DNA of 64,000 bases, from positions 62,001 through 126,000 of IMG/VR virus record IMGVR_UViG_3300042922_000982. One strand, 5' to 3'. Position 1 is the first letter of the stretch. Every line of letters begins with the position of its first letter. The notes beneath the pieces were generated by a model. It saw only the letters and a list, made by a program, of their open reading frames with translations. It made no database searches and was not told where the DNA came from. This DNA comes from a virus. This document shows positions 38,663 through 46,559 of this stretch, one piece after another. A program made the translations under genes and the position numbers.

Positions 38663-40569
38663 CACAGCAGGGGCGCCTCGGTGTCGCGCGGCACGGTAAC
38701 GACCGCGTCGCGATCGCCGCGCCAATCGCCCACGCTCTTGGCGAGCCCGCCGCCGTGAATCTCGGCGTAGGTCAGCTGGGTCTCCTTCACCCCCTTGAAC
38801 TCCTTGTGCGCCTTCACCTTGGCCGACATGTCGTAGGTGGTGCCCGGCTTGAGGCCGGTCGGCTTGGGGCTGAACCAGGAGGCCAAGTTGCCCTGCTCGT
38901 CGGTGAACTTGTGCAGGTAGCTGGTGCCCCAGGCGTTGGTGATGGGGCGCGGCTCCTCGAGCAGCTTGAACTTGCCGGTCACGGGCGCGCCCGGCACGCC
39001 GATGTGGCCCGAGCGCTTCGGCGCGTTGACCATGCCGTTGGCGCGGGCGTCTTTCGCCGCCGTATTGGCCGCCTTGATGGCCGTGCGCTCCGCCTGCTCG
39101 GGGTCGACGGGCGCGGGCCTCGGCGCCGCCGCCTTGAGGGGCCGCCCGGTGCCGACCAGCTTGTGCGCGAGCGCCACGTCGCGCGGCGACGGGTTCTGCT
39201 TGACCAGGTGGAAGCCGTCGTAGTCGAAGCCCGCGTCCATGAGGATGCGCCGCAGCCCCCTGGAGGTCTGCGGGAAGGTCAGATTGACGCCCAGGCCCCG
39301 CTTATTGGGGCCCTCGCCGTGCCGGACGGCGCCGTTGTAGCCGTCGTAGGTGCCGGGCGTGCCCATGTCGGGGCTGACGCCGTGATCGAGCCCGGTCACG
39401 CTGTAACCCGCGTGATCGACCTGCGAATTGCCGATGATCACATGGCCGAACGGGCCCAGCACGACATGGTGGCCCTGCGTGCCGGGGCCGAGGTAGACGT
39501 GGTGGTCGTCGCCGAGCTTGACCACGTCGCCGGGGCTCAGGGGCGCCTGGGCGCCGTCCTTGCCCGCCTTGTCGTTGGCGATCGCCCCGGTGTGGGTGAT
39601 GCCGCGCTGCCTCAACTCGTAGTCGACGTCCGGCGGCAGGGCCGGGCCTGCGGGTGGCTTGCTCATCTTCTTCGGTTCCCCGGGCGTTTTGTCCACCTTC
39701 ACGGCCAGCCTTGGCTCGCGTTCGGTGGGCTTGGCGGTCGCCCGCTTCACTTTACCCTCCGCCGGGGCCTTCGCGCCAGATGCCTCGGGCTTGAGCGTGT
39801 GCGCCTTCGGCTTGACGAGCTTGGGCGCCTTGCCGGGCGCGGCGTCCTTCTTGACGGCCGCCTTCGGCGGCGCCTTGTCCGCCTTGACGGTCGCCTTCGG
39901 CTCGGGGGCGGGCTTGGGCGCCTGCTTCTTCACCGTGGCGATCGCCGCCTTGGTGGTCTTGGGCTTGGCGGCGGCCTTGGTCGCCTTGGGGGCCGCGCCC
40001 GCCTTCGCGTCCGGCTTGACCTTCTTGGCGGGGGCCTGCTTCGCCACGGCGGCCTTCGGCTTGGCGGCCGGTTTCACCGGGGTCGCCTTGACGGCGGGCT
40101 TCGGGGCCCTGACGGCGGGCTTGGGGCGGTTGACGCGCAGGTGATCGTGCGCCGCTTTCACCCAGGCCGCCGTGGCCGTGTCGACCGGGTGGGTCGTGTC
40201 GTTGGTGAAGGTGTACTTGTCGCGGGCCGTGGCGATCGCCGCCTTGATGTCGGGGATGGCCATGCCCTGGAAGTGCGCCCGGTGCTCCAGATAGACCTTG
40301 TCCGCGAGCGCCTTGAGCCGGGGGTCGGTCAGCCGATCAATGAAATCGCTGGCCTCCTTGGCCGTGATCGGCGCCGAGGCCGGGGCCGTCGCCGCGCGCG
40401 CCTCGATAGCCATCTGGCTCGCCATGGCGGCCACCAGCGCCCGCTTGTTGACGTTGGCGGTGTGTGCGCGCACCTGCGCCACCTTGCCGCCCTTGGTGCG
40501 GCGCTGGTGCGCCCGCACGTTGACCAGGGCCTTGTTCAGCCCGTCGATCGCCTGATCCACCTGTCCCAT
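38659..40569 (-). CDS. Lys/Ala/Pro-rich head-module protein, 636 aa
   Basis: Starts behind GCAGGAGGGCACC. N-terminal motif VRAHQRRTKGGKVAQVRAHT followed by VNKRALVAAM, shared with both neighbours. Residues about 140-330 are histone H1-like (KPAAKPKAAVAKQAPAKKV), suited to DNA or capsid contacts. The C-terminal 280 residues have a compact globular look with many His and Gly (LGDDHHVYLGPGTQGHHVVL) and end in LPRDT-like charged residues. Likely a packaged polyvalent protein; enzymatic role unknown. Confidence 0.75.
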   Translation of the reverse strand: MGQVDQAIDGLNKALVNVRAHQRRTKGGKVAQVRAHTANVNKRALVAAMASQMAIEARAATAPASAPITAKEASDFIDRLTDPRLKALADKVYLEHRAHFQGMAIPDIKAAIATARDKYTFTNDTTHPVDTATAAWVKAAHDHLRVNRPKPAVRAPKPAVKATPVKPAAKPKAAVAKQAPAKKVKPDAKAGAAPKATKAAAKPKTTKAAIATVKKQAPKPAPEPKATVKADKAPPKAAVKKDAAPGKAPKLVKPKAHTLKPEASGAKAPAEGKVKRATAKPTEREPRLAVKVDKTPGEPKKMSKPPAGPALPPDVDYELRQRGITHTGAIANDKAGKDGAQAPLSPGDVVKLGDDHHVYLGPGTQGHHVVLGPFGHVIIGNSQVDHAGYSVTGLDHGVSPDMGTPGTYDGYNGAVRHGEGPNKRGLGVNLTFPQTSRGLRRILMDAGFDYDGFHLVKQNPSPRDVALAHKLVGTGRPLKAAAPRPAPVDPEQAERTAIKAANTAAKDARANGMVNAPKRSGHIGVPGAPVTGKFKLLEEPRPITNAWGTSYLHKFTDEQGNLASWFSPKPTGLKPGTTYDMSAKVKAHKEFKGVKETQLTYAEIHGGGLAKSVGDWRGDRDAVVTVPRDTEAPLLW

Positions 40570-40597
40570 GGTGCCCTCCTGCCCCTATGCCCGAGCC

Positions 40598-42223
40598 CTA
40601 CTGCTCGTGGCCCTCCTGCGCGCGCTCGTGAAGGATGCTCGTGTACACGTCCGCCGCCGTACCCAGCGCGTGCAGCGGGTTGAGGCCGTGGCCCTTCTTG
40701 CCGTGCCCCTTGCCCTGTTTCTTGCCGTCGGCGTCGTGCGGCCCCTCGGGCAACTCGGGCGCCGTGCCGGGGAGGTCGTCCGCGTGATCGTGCGGATCCG
40801 AATCGTCGGCCACCGGGGGCTCGGCGCTCGCGCCGTCGGCCGCCGGGGCCTCGGCGGGTTCCGGGGCGCCCTCCTGGCCATCCTGGGCGCCCTCCGTGGG
40901 GGTGTCCGGGGCGGGGGTTGTGCCCTTCTTCTTGCCGCCCTGCTGCTCGCCGGTGTTGGCGTCCGTGACCGGCCATTCGCGCGTGGGGCGATCGCCGTCG
41001 CCCTCCGCGTCGGGCGCGGGGGCGCTGGGCGGCTCGGGCTCGGCCACCCCCGGCATGGGGGCCATGCGAGGCGCGTGCGGCGCCGCCGGAATGACCTCGT
41101 CGGCCGGAACCTGGGCCTGATCGGCCTCCGCCGTGGCGCGCTCCTCGTAATTGCCGACCCGCTCGGTGTGGGCGTCCTCGAGGGCCGCGTGCTGCTCGGT
41201 GGCGGTGGTGCCCGCAGGCGCCTTGGGGGGCGCCTTGCCCTCGGCCTTCGCCTTTTGGGCGGCCTTGTCGTGCTCGGCTTGCGCCTGCGTGGCCTCCTTG
41301 TCGGCGGCGGCGGCCAGGTCGGCCTTGGCCTTGACCTCGGCCTCGGTGGGCAGGGTGTTCACGGCCTGGCGAATGTCGGCCCAGGCGGTGTCCCACGCCG
41401 GGCCCTCGTGGCCGTTCGATTCGGTGTGGGCGTTGAAGTGGTGACCGAGGGCGATCGCCTCCTCTTTGGTGCTGGCCTGCATGGCCGCCACCTCGAAGTG
41501 GCCGGGGGTCTTGAGCTTGTCCGCCCCGCCGCGCACGAATCCGGGCACCGACGTGGGCGTCTTGGCCTCGCCGCTGCGCAGGCCGTCCGGGCTGGCCTGG
41601 CGCGCCTTGACCTTCACGCTGGAGCGCACGTCCGACGAGTCCCAGCCGCTCGCGGCCTGGCGGACCGCCTCGTACTGGCCGAGGACGTGGCCGTGCTCCG
41701 GGCTGCCCGGCGGCAGGGCGCGCAGGTGCGCGAGCATCTGGCTGCCCGCCTCGTGGAGGTGGTGCGGCGCGTCCGTGCCCATGGCCTGCTTGGAGGCCGC
41801 CTTCGGCTTGCCCTTGCCCTCGGCGCGCTTGGCGTTGGATGTTTTACCGGCGGCCGGGCCGGGGGCGGGGGCGTCGTGCGCCACCCGCTTGGCGCCGAGC
41901 TTGCTCAGGCGATCGGCGTGCGCGGCGCTGCCCGCGACGTGGAATTGGCCCCGGTGCGCGAAGATGGCCGCGCCGGGGGTCTTATTGGCGTGGGCTACCG
42001 CCTTTTTCTTGGAGGCGAAGGTGGTCACCTCGCCGCCCGCGCGCATCTTGGCGATCGCATCCACCATGGCCGTCTTGTTGACGGTCATCTGGTGCTGCTT
42101 GACCTGGATGACGTGCCCGTCTTTCGCGTGGGACTCGTGCGCCCGAACGTCGGTCATGCCCTTGACCATGTCCTCCAGCGCGGCGAGCGCCGTGTTCAGC
42201 TTGCCCCCGTTCGACGTGCCCAT
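40598..42223 (-). CDS. Head-module protein, 541 aa
   Basis: Begins one base after the MuF gene ends (start 42223). The N-terminus has VRAHESHAKDGHVIQVKQHQ and VNKTAMVDAIAKM, the shared module motif. Residues about 150-290 (HLHEAGSQMLAHLRALPPGS ... WDTAWADIRQAV) are paralogous to the C-terminal domain of the Nudix-MuF protein. The C-terminal half is an acidic Pro/Ala/Asp-rich, probably disordered region. Likely virion-associated; role unknown. Confidence 0.75.
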   Translation of the reverse strand: MGTSNGGKLNTALAALEDMVKGMTDVRAHESHAKDGHVIQVKQHQMTVNKTAMVDAIAKMRAGGEVTTFASKKKAVAHANKTPGAAIFAHRGQFHVAGSAAHADRLSKLGAKRVAHDAPAPGPAAGKTSNAKRAEGKGKPKAASKQAMGTDAPHHLHEAGSQMLAHLRALPPGSPEHGHVLGQYEAVRQAASGWDSSDVRSSVKVKARQASPDGLRSGEAKTPTSVPGFVRGGADKLKTPGHFEVAAMQASTKEEAIALGHHFNAHTESNGHEGPAWDTAWADIRQAVNTLPTEAEVKAKADLAAAADKEATQAQAEHDKAAQKAKAEGKAPPKAPAGTTATEQHAALEDAHTERVGNYEERATAEADQAQVPADEVIPAAPHAPRMAPMPGVAEPEPPSAPAPDAEGDGDRPTREWPVTDANTGEQQGGKKKGTTPAPDTPTEGAQDGQEGAPEPAEAPAADGASAEPPVADDSDPHDHADDLPGTAPELPEGPHDADGKKQGKGHGKKGHGLNPLHALGTAADVYTSILHERAQEGHEQ

Positions 42224-42224
42224 G

Positions 42225-44069
42225 CTACTTGCCCCCCTTCGCGGCCCGGATGGCCGCCTTCAACTCGCTCCACACCCGGTCCCACTCGGGCCCCGTCACC
42301 CTGGCATGCGCCTTGTAGGACTCCATGTAGTGCGCCAAATCGACAAGCTCGTCGCGATCGCCCGCCATGTGGATGGCCAGCTCGAATTGGCGCGGGCTCT
42401 TCAGGTGCGCCGCGCCCCCCGTGACGAACGCGGGGGCATCCCCGAGCGGATCCGGCTTGGGCGGGGTGCGCCGGGCATGCCAATCGCTCACCGCGCCGCG
42501 CAGGGCCTCGTACTGCTTATGGACGTGCGCGTGGGCCTCGGAGCCGGGCCTTAGCGTGCGCAGGTGAGTGAGCGTCTGCATGGCGGCGGCGTGCAGGTGA
42601 TCGGGGTGCTTGAGCCCCACCGCCTGCGGCATGGTCATGCGCGGGGCGTGCGCGGTGCCCTCCTCGAGATCCGCCTCGGCGGGCTTGCCCTTCTTGGCCG
42701 GTTTCGGCTTGGGTTTCGGCTTGGCGATCGCCTTCTCCATGGCCCACAGGGCGCCCTTGGCGATCGCGTCCATGCTCGGCGGCGCGGGCTCGGGCGCGAT
42801 GGTCGCGACCAGGGCGGTGAGCGCCCCTAGCTCGTAGGTGTAGGGATTGGCGCCCGGCACGCGGCGCGCGGCCAGGCTCTTGACGATCTTGCCCACGGGT
42901 TTGGCCCTCCAGTTGTCGGGTTCTTTGGCCGCCACCGGGCTGGTGTGCGGGTAGCAGCGGCAGCGGGGATGCAGGGGTAGCAAATTGAGGATCTGGAGCA
43001 GGGAGTACTTGCGCCCCTCGTGCGGCGCGCAGTGCTTGCAGACCTTGTCGTCGCCCATGGTGCGCAAGTAGACGTATTTATAGCCGTGCGCGCGCAGCAC
43101 GTCGGCCACGCCGTGCGCGTAGCCCGCCGCCACCATGCACTCGGCGATCAGCTTGCTGCGGTGCATGCTATAGAGCTTGGAGAGCAGCGTGTCGACGTCG
43201 GCGGCCTCCCCGCGCGCGGCGATCATGGCCAGTTGGGTCTCGGTGGTGGCGCGGATGCGCCGCACGTTGCGCCGGGCGATCGCCTCCAGGCGCTTCTTGG
43301 TGGCGCCCCTGAACCCGCGCGTGCGATCGGGCGGCAGCTTGCCCCCTTTCGCGTCGTTGAGGATGGCGCGCGCGGCCTCGGCGCGGCCGAGCTTGGCGGC
43401 GCGCTCCAGGGCGTGCATGGTGAGGTCCGCGCCCTCCGCGTCGGAGCCCTTGTAGCGCGGCCGGGCCAAGTCCGAGAGCACCGGCCGGGCCTTGGGGTGC
43501 CCCTTGGGGTAGGGGGTGCCGATGGCCTTGGACAGCGTGAGGCCCTTCTCGCTCGCGATCGCCCGGACGTGCGCTTCGAGCCACGGCGCGAAGGCGTCTG
43601 CGAGCACCCGCTCGACGCGCAGGCGCTCGTCGGTGAGGTCCAGCTCCTGCATGAGCCCGCGCGCCTTCTGCCCGACGAGCGCGCGGATGATCTCGCGGGT
43701 GGGCGGCATCAGCTTGGCCGGTAGCTGATCGGGGTAGACCCAGCGGGCCTCGTCGCTCTCGCGCTCGGCGATGCGGAGGGCGCCCTCGGGGTGGCGCATC
43801 AGGAACGCCTTACCCACGCCGCCGGGGAAGGTGTAGTCCTGCGAGATGCCGGTATACGTGGCCGTGAGCCCGGTTTCCTCGAGTAGCTCGCGGTGCGCGC
43901 CCGCCAAAAACGACTCGCCGGGCTCCTTGCCGCCGCCGGGCAGGTTCCAGTGATCGCCGAACAACTCCTCGGTGGCGGGGCGGTGAAGCAGCAGCACGCG
44001 GCCCTGCGGGTCGACGACAACCGCGCGGGTGCCGGGCTTGAATTTCCAGGCGTCAGAAGCTTCGGGCAT
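42225..44069 (-). CDS. Nudix hydrolase-MuF minor head protein fusion, 614 aa
   Basis: Start at 44069 chosen because GAGG lies 6 nt upstream; an ATG 6 nt earlier lacks spacing. Residues 46-68 are a perfect Nudix box (G-x5-E-x7-REL-x-EE-x-GL, in GGKEPGESFLAGAHRELL). Residues about 330-375 carry the MuF signature: DDKVCKHCAPHEG and LPLHPRCRCYPH. The last 140 residues repeat a domain found in the next gene (HLHAAAMQTLTHLRTLRPGS). MuF proteins are portal-associated head proteins often fused to effector domains; Nudix enzymes hydrolyse nucleoside diphosphates linked to X. A packaged enzyme that cleans or alters nucleotide, cap or NAD-type substrates after injection is plausible. Confidence 0.85.
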   Translation of the reverse strand: MPEASDAWKFKPGTRAVVVDPQGRVLLLHRPATEELFGDHWNLPGGGKEPGESFLAGAHRELLEETGLTATYTGISQDYTFPGGVGKAFLMRHPEGALRIAERESDEARWVYPDQLPAKLMPPTREIIRALVGQKARGLMQELDLTDERLRVERVLADAFAPWLEAHVRAIASEKGLTLSKAIGTPYPKGHPKARPVLSDLARPRYKGSDAEGADLTMHALERAAKLGRAEAARAILNDAKGGKLPPDRTRGFRGATKKRLEAIARRNVRRIRATTETQLAMIAARGEAADVDTLLSKLYSMHRSKLIAECMVAAGYAHGVADVLRAHGYKYVYLRTMGDDKVCKHCAPHEGRKYSLLQILNLLPLHPRCRCYPHTSPVAAKEPDNWRAKPVGKIVKSLAARRVPGANPYTYELGALTALVATIAPEPAPPSMDAIAKGALWAMEKAIAKPKPKPKPAKKGKPAEADLEEGTAHAPRMTMPQAVGLKHPDHLHAAAMQTLTHLRTLRPGSEAHAHVHKQYEALRGAVSDWHARRTPPKPDPLGDAPAFVTGGAAHLKSPRQFELAIHMAGDRDELVDLAHYMESYKAHARVTGPEWDRVWSELKAAIRAAKGGK

Positions 44070-44101
44070 GGGCATCCTCGGGGAAACGGGCGATCGGACC
44101 T

Positions 44102-44111
44102 CCATTGTAGC
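44102..44111 (-). promoter_or_regulatory. -10 promoter of the Nudix-MuF gene
   Basis: Minus strand GC-TACAAT-GG, start near 44097, leader 28 nt. Directly follows the strong hairpin at 44128-44167. Confidence 0.5.
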
Positions 44112-44127
44112 GGCAGATGCGTCCGAA

Positions 44128-44167
44128 AGGGCCGAAACCGCCAGGCCGCTTGTGGGCCTGGCGGTTT
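44128..44167 (-). terminator. 16-bp palindromic hairpin
   Basis: CCGAAACCGCCAGGCC and GGCCTGGCGGTTTCGG pair perfectly around a 7-nt loop; on the minus strand the 3' arm contains TTT and continues CCCTTTCGG. It separates the gene ending at 44192 from the Nudix-MuF unit. Confidence 0.7.
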
Positions 44168-44191
44168 CGGGATAACGGGCGATCGCCGCAC

Positions 44192-44626
44192 TTACGCCTG
44201 GGCGGGCGATTCCGGGGCGGGGTCGCCCGCGATAGCGAGCAGGAGCTTGCGGTAGCCGTCGTCCTGGGCGATCGCCAGGTTGTCGCGCTCGCCGCTGCCG
44301 GGCTGCGCCAGCACATGGGACGTGGCGATGGCGAACCCGAGCAGGACGTGCATCCGCTGGGGGAGCGTCTCCGGATTCGGCGGCATCGCGATCGCCTCGT
44401 ACTCGGCGGCCAACGCGGCCAGGGCCGGTTTGTCGAGCGCGAGGGTCATCTGCAAGGGCAGGAGCGCCGCCTTGCACTCGGCGACCACCTCCGCTCGGTG
44501 CGACGCCGGGAAGCGGTCCAGGGCGGTGAATAGCGAGCGGTAGCCCGCGCGCAGAGCGTCGAGGGCCGTAGCCATGGCCGCAGCGGCGGCGATCGTGGCC
44601 GGATCGTTGGCGTCAAGCGTCTCCAT
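44192..44626 (-). CDS. Hypothetical protein, 144 aa
   Basis: Start overlaps the previous gene's stop by one base (TAATG). Ala-rich, wholly helical by eye (MATALDALRAGYRSLFTALD; LALDKPALAALAAEYEAIAM). No family recognised. Position between portal and MuF genes suggests a head-assembly or chaperone role, which is unproven. Confidence 0.7.
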   Translation of the reverse strand: METLDANDPATIAAAAAMATALDALRAGYRSLFTALDRFPASHRAEVVAECKAALLPLQMTLALDKPALAALAAEYEAIAMPPNPETLPQRMHVLLGFAIATSHVLAQPGSGERDNLAIAQDDGYRKLLLAIAGDPAPESPAQA

Positions 44627-45624
44627 TACAGCTTACCCGCCTTGTCGGCCTTGGCGACCCGCTTGGCCTTGGTGCCGGGAACCCTGGAGAACAGGTCGTC
44701 GGCCACCGAGGCTGGCAGATCGGTGCTTTTGGGAATGGGCGCCACCTTCTTCTCGGGCGCGGCGGCCTCGGCCTCGCGCAATCGGGCAATCAGGGTCGCC
44801 TTCTCGTCGGCGGTGAGGGTGTGCCCGTCGATCGTCACATCCTTGGCGCCCTCGTACAGCGCCGCCATGCCGACCAGCCCGGTCAGGTCGTAGGTGGCGG
44901 CATCGAACGGCCCGTCGTCATCCTGCTCGTCGTCCTGCTCGGCGGCGGCGATCGCCGCGCCCAAAGGCGTCTCCGAGAAGGGCTTGGCGCCCTGGGCCTT
45001 GTCGGCTTCTTTTTGTTTGACCCAATCGGGGGCCGTGCGAATGGCCACGCGGTAGGCGTCCATGAGCTCGAATTCCTCGATCAGGTACGCGCCCTCCGCC
45101 TGTACCTGCAAGCCGCAACTCATGACGTCGCCGTGGCCGAACTCCATCTTCTCGTCGTCGTAGAGCCCGAAGCCCAAGAGGGCCACGCGATCGCCCTCCT
45201 TGCGCTGCGGGCGGCCGGTGCCGATGCTGGCCGACTCGAGGATGATGCTGACCTTCTCCTCGTCGAGGCGGATGTTGCCGGTGCGGCCGTCGGGCAAGAT
45301 GGGCGCCGAGCGCAGGACCAATTCGTAGAGGCCGCGCACCTTGAACGTGCGGTCGAGGAAATCGCCGTGGGCCTTGATGCGGAACTTGAGCTTGATGCCC
45401 TCCTCGTAGCCCGCATGCTTGAACTTGGCGACCGTCACGACGCCGTCGTCGGCGTCCTCGTCCTGGCCGACGTGCACGCAGCGGACGACGCAATTGAAGC
45501 GGTTATTGAACTTGTCGGGGTCGTAGTTGGCGCCGTCGGCGGCCAGCGAGCCGTCGGTGAGGTCGAGCCCCGGCGGCAGGCCGTCGAGGTTGGGGTCGGG
45601 CGCGGCAGATTCGATGATGGCCAT
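44626..45624 (-). CDS. Hypothetical protein, 332 aa
   Basis: ATG behind GAAAGGACACCACCGCC. The first 200 residues look like a beta-rich globular domain (IKLKFRIKAHGDFLDRTFKV; KVSIILESASIGTGRPQRK); an acidic linker (EQDDEQDDDG) and a helical, Lys-rich end follow. Located in the head module in its own transcription unit. A ssDNA-binding or structural role can be imagined, but no family is recognised. Confidence 0.7.
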   Translation of the reverse strand: MAIIESAAPDPNLDGLPPGLDLTDGSLAADGANYDPDKFNNRFNCVVRCVHVGQDEDADDGVVTVAKFKHAGYEEGIKLKFRIKAHGDFLDRTFKVRGLYELVLRSAPILPDGRTGNIRLDEEKVSIILESASIGTGRPQRKEGDRVALLGFGLYDDEKMEFGHGDVMSCGLQVQAEGAYLIEEFELMDAYRVAIRTAPDWVKQKEADKAQGAKPFSETPLGAAIAAAEQDDEQDDDGPFDAATYDLTGLVGMAALYEGAKDVTIDGHTLTADEKATLIARLREAEAAAPEKKVAPIPKSTDLPASVADDLFSRVPGTKAKRVAKADKAGKL

Positions 45625-45691
45625 GGCGGTGGTGTCCTTTCGGTGGTGGCGGAGGCGATCGCCCCCGGCTATGGGGGTGTAAACGGGTAAA

Positions 45692-45717
45692 CCCGGCGCC
45701 GCAGGGTCGGCGCCGGG
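45692..45717 (-). terminator. Hairpin abutting a promoter
   Basis: CCCGGCGCCG-accctg-CGGCGCCGGG on the minus strand, followed by TTTACCCGTTTAC. The -10 box at 45726-45721 touches its 5' arm. Confidence 0.6.
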
Positions 45718-45718
45718 T

Positions 45719-45728
45719 CCAGTATACC
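45719..45728 (-). promoter_or_regulatory. -10 promoter abutting a terminator
   Basis: Minus strand GG-TATACT-GG; predicted start near 45714 lies within the 5' arm of the hairpin, so new transcripts lose its first bases. Leads to the gene at 45624. Confidence 0.5.
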
Positions 45729-45747
45729 CCGTCGGGGCGGTTGCTTG

Positions 45748-45849
45748 CTACCGGGGCGGGTAGTACAGGATCACCGGCCGGATGATCCCGACGCGCGGCG
45801 GCTCGGGAGCGATCGCCGGAAGGGGCATGGGCTTGTGGGCGATCGCCAT
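45748..45849 (-). CDS. Very small hypothetical protein, 33 aa
   Basis: ATG immediately follows the stop of the upstream gene (TAGATG). Encodes MAIAHKPMPLPAIAPEPP then a hydrophobic end (RVGIIRPVILYYPPR). Supported by position and coding style only. Confidence 0.4.
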   Translation of the reverse strand: MAIAHKPMPLPAIAPEPPRVGIIRPVILYYPPR

Positions 45850-46074
45850 CTACGCCTCCGGCTCGGCGTCGGGGGCGTCGAGATCCTCGATCGTCACGCG
45901 GTAGCGGTGCCCGAAGGTGTAGGTGGCGGCGGTGGCCTGGGCGTCGACCAGGGTGACGGCCTGGTGCGCGCTCACGAGGCCGACCCGGAAGGCGTCCGCG
46001 CCGAGCGGGCCCTCGCCGGGGTGGCGCTCCAGGCGATCGCAGGTGCCGGTGTACTGGGTGATGATGCGGGGCAT
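45850..46074 (-). CDS. Hypothetical protein, 74 aa
   Basis: ATG behind GAAAGGACACCC. Beta-leaning small protein (QAVTLVDAQATAATYTFGHR, YRVTIEDLDAPDAEPEA). No family recognised. Confidence 0.6.
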   Translation of the reverse strand: MPRIITQYTGTCDRLERHPGEGPLGADAFRVGLVSAHQAVTLVDAQATAATYTFGHRYRVTIEDLDAPDAEPEA

Positions 46075-46096
46075 GGGTGTCCTTTCGGTGGTGGGG

Positions 46097-46354
46097 TCAG
46101 CGGCGGCCCCGTGGGGCCTGGTGCGAGCGGTTGGGGATGTGGTCCGGCTTGCGGCGGCGCCGCTTGCGGAAGCCTTTCGGCTTGGGCTTGGGGTTGGGGA
46201 TGTGCATCAAGAGGGGGCTATCGTCGTCCTCGAGGACCTCGAAGACGTGAACGAACACGCCGTCGAGGCGGAAGCCCTCGCGGGTGTTGCGGAAGTTGAG
46301 CGGCACGAAGGCGCCGTCGTCCGGCGATCGCCCATGGCCCTGCACACCCCCCAC
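46097..46354 (-). CDS. Hypothetical basic protein, 85 aa
   Basis: Probable GTG start at 46354, without a strong ribosome site, so the start is uncertain. A short beta region (GVFVHVFEVLEDDDSPLLMH) is followed by a strongly basic tail (PKPKPKGFRKRRRRK). Likely binds nucleic acid or capsid proteins; unknown. Confidence 0.5.
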   Translation of the reverse strand: MGGVQGHGRSPDDGAFVPLNFRNTREGFRLDGVFVHVFEVLEDDDSPLLMHIPNPKPKPKGFRKRRRRKPDHIPNRSHQAPRGRR

Positions 46355-46360
46355 GACCCG

Positions 46361-46513
46361 CTACGCCTCGGCCGTCTGTTCGGCGGGCTTTTCCTCGTCC
46401 TCATCCGGCTTCACCGCGCCGGGCCACACGCCCTGCAAGTGCGGGGCGATCGCCTTTTCGAGGTCCGGGTCGAGCACGTCGTTCATGCCCTTGCGCAGAT
46501 CGTTGTCGAACAT
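46361..46513 (-). CDS. Small hypothetical protein, 50 aa
   Basis: ATG at 46513 behind ACAAGGAGAAACCCC, 46 nt after the portal stop. Begins MFDNDLRKGMNDVLDPDLEK and ends with an acidic tail (DEDEEKPAEQTAEA). Well-supported start despite its size. Possibly a head-completion or scaffold-like peptide. Confidence 0.6.
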   Translation of the reverse strand: MFDNDLRKGMNDVLDPDLEKAIAPHLQGVWPGAVKPDEDEEKPAEQTAEA

Positions 46514-46559
46514 GGGGTTTCTCCTTGTGCTTGAACGGCTCGCGCCGTTCGTTGGGGGG

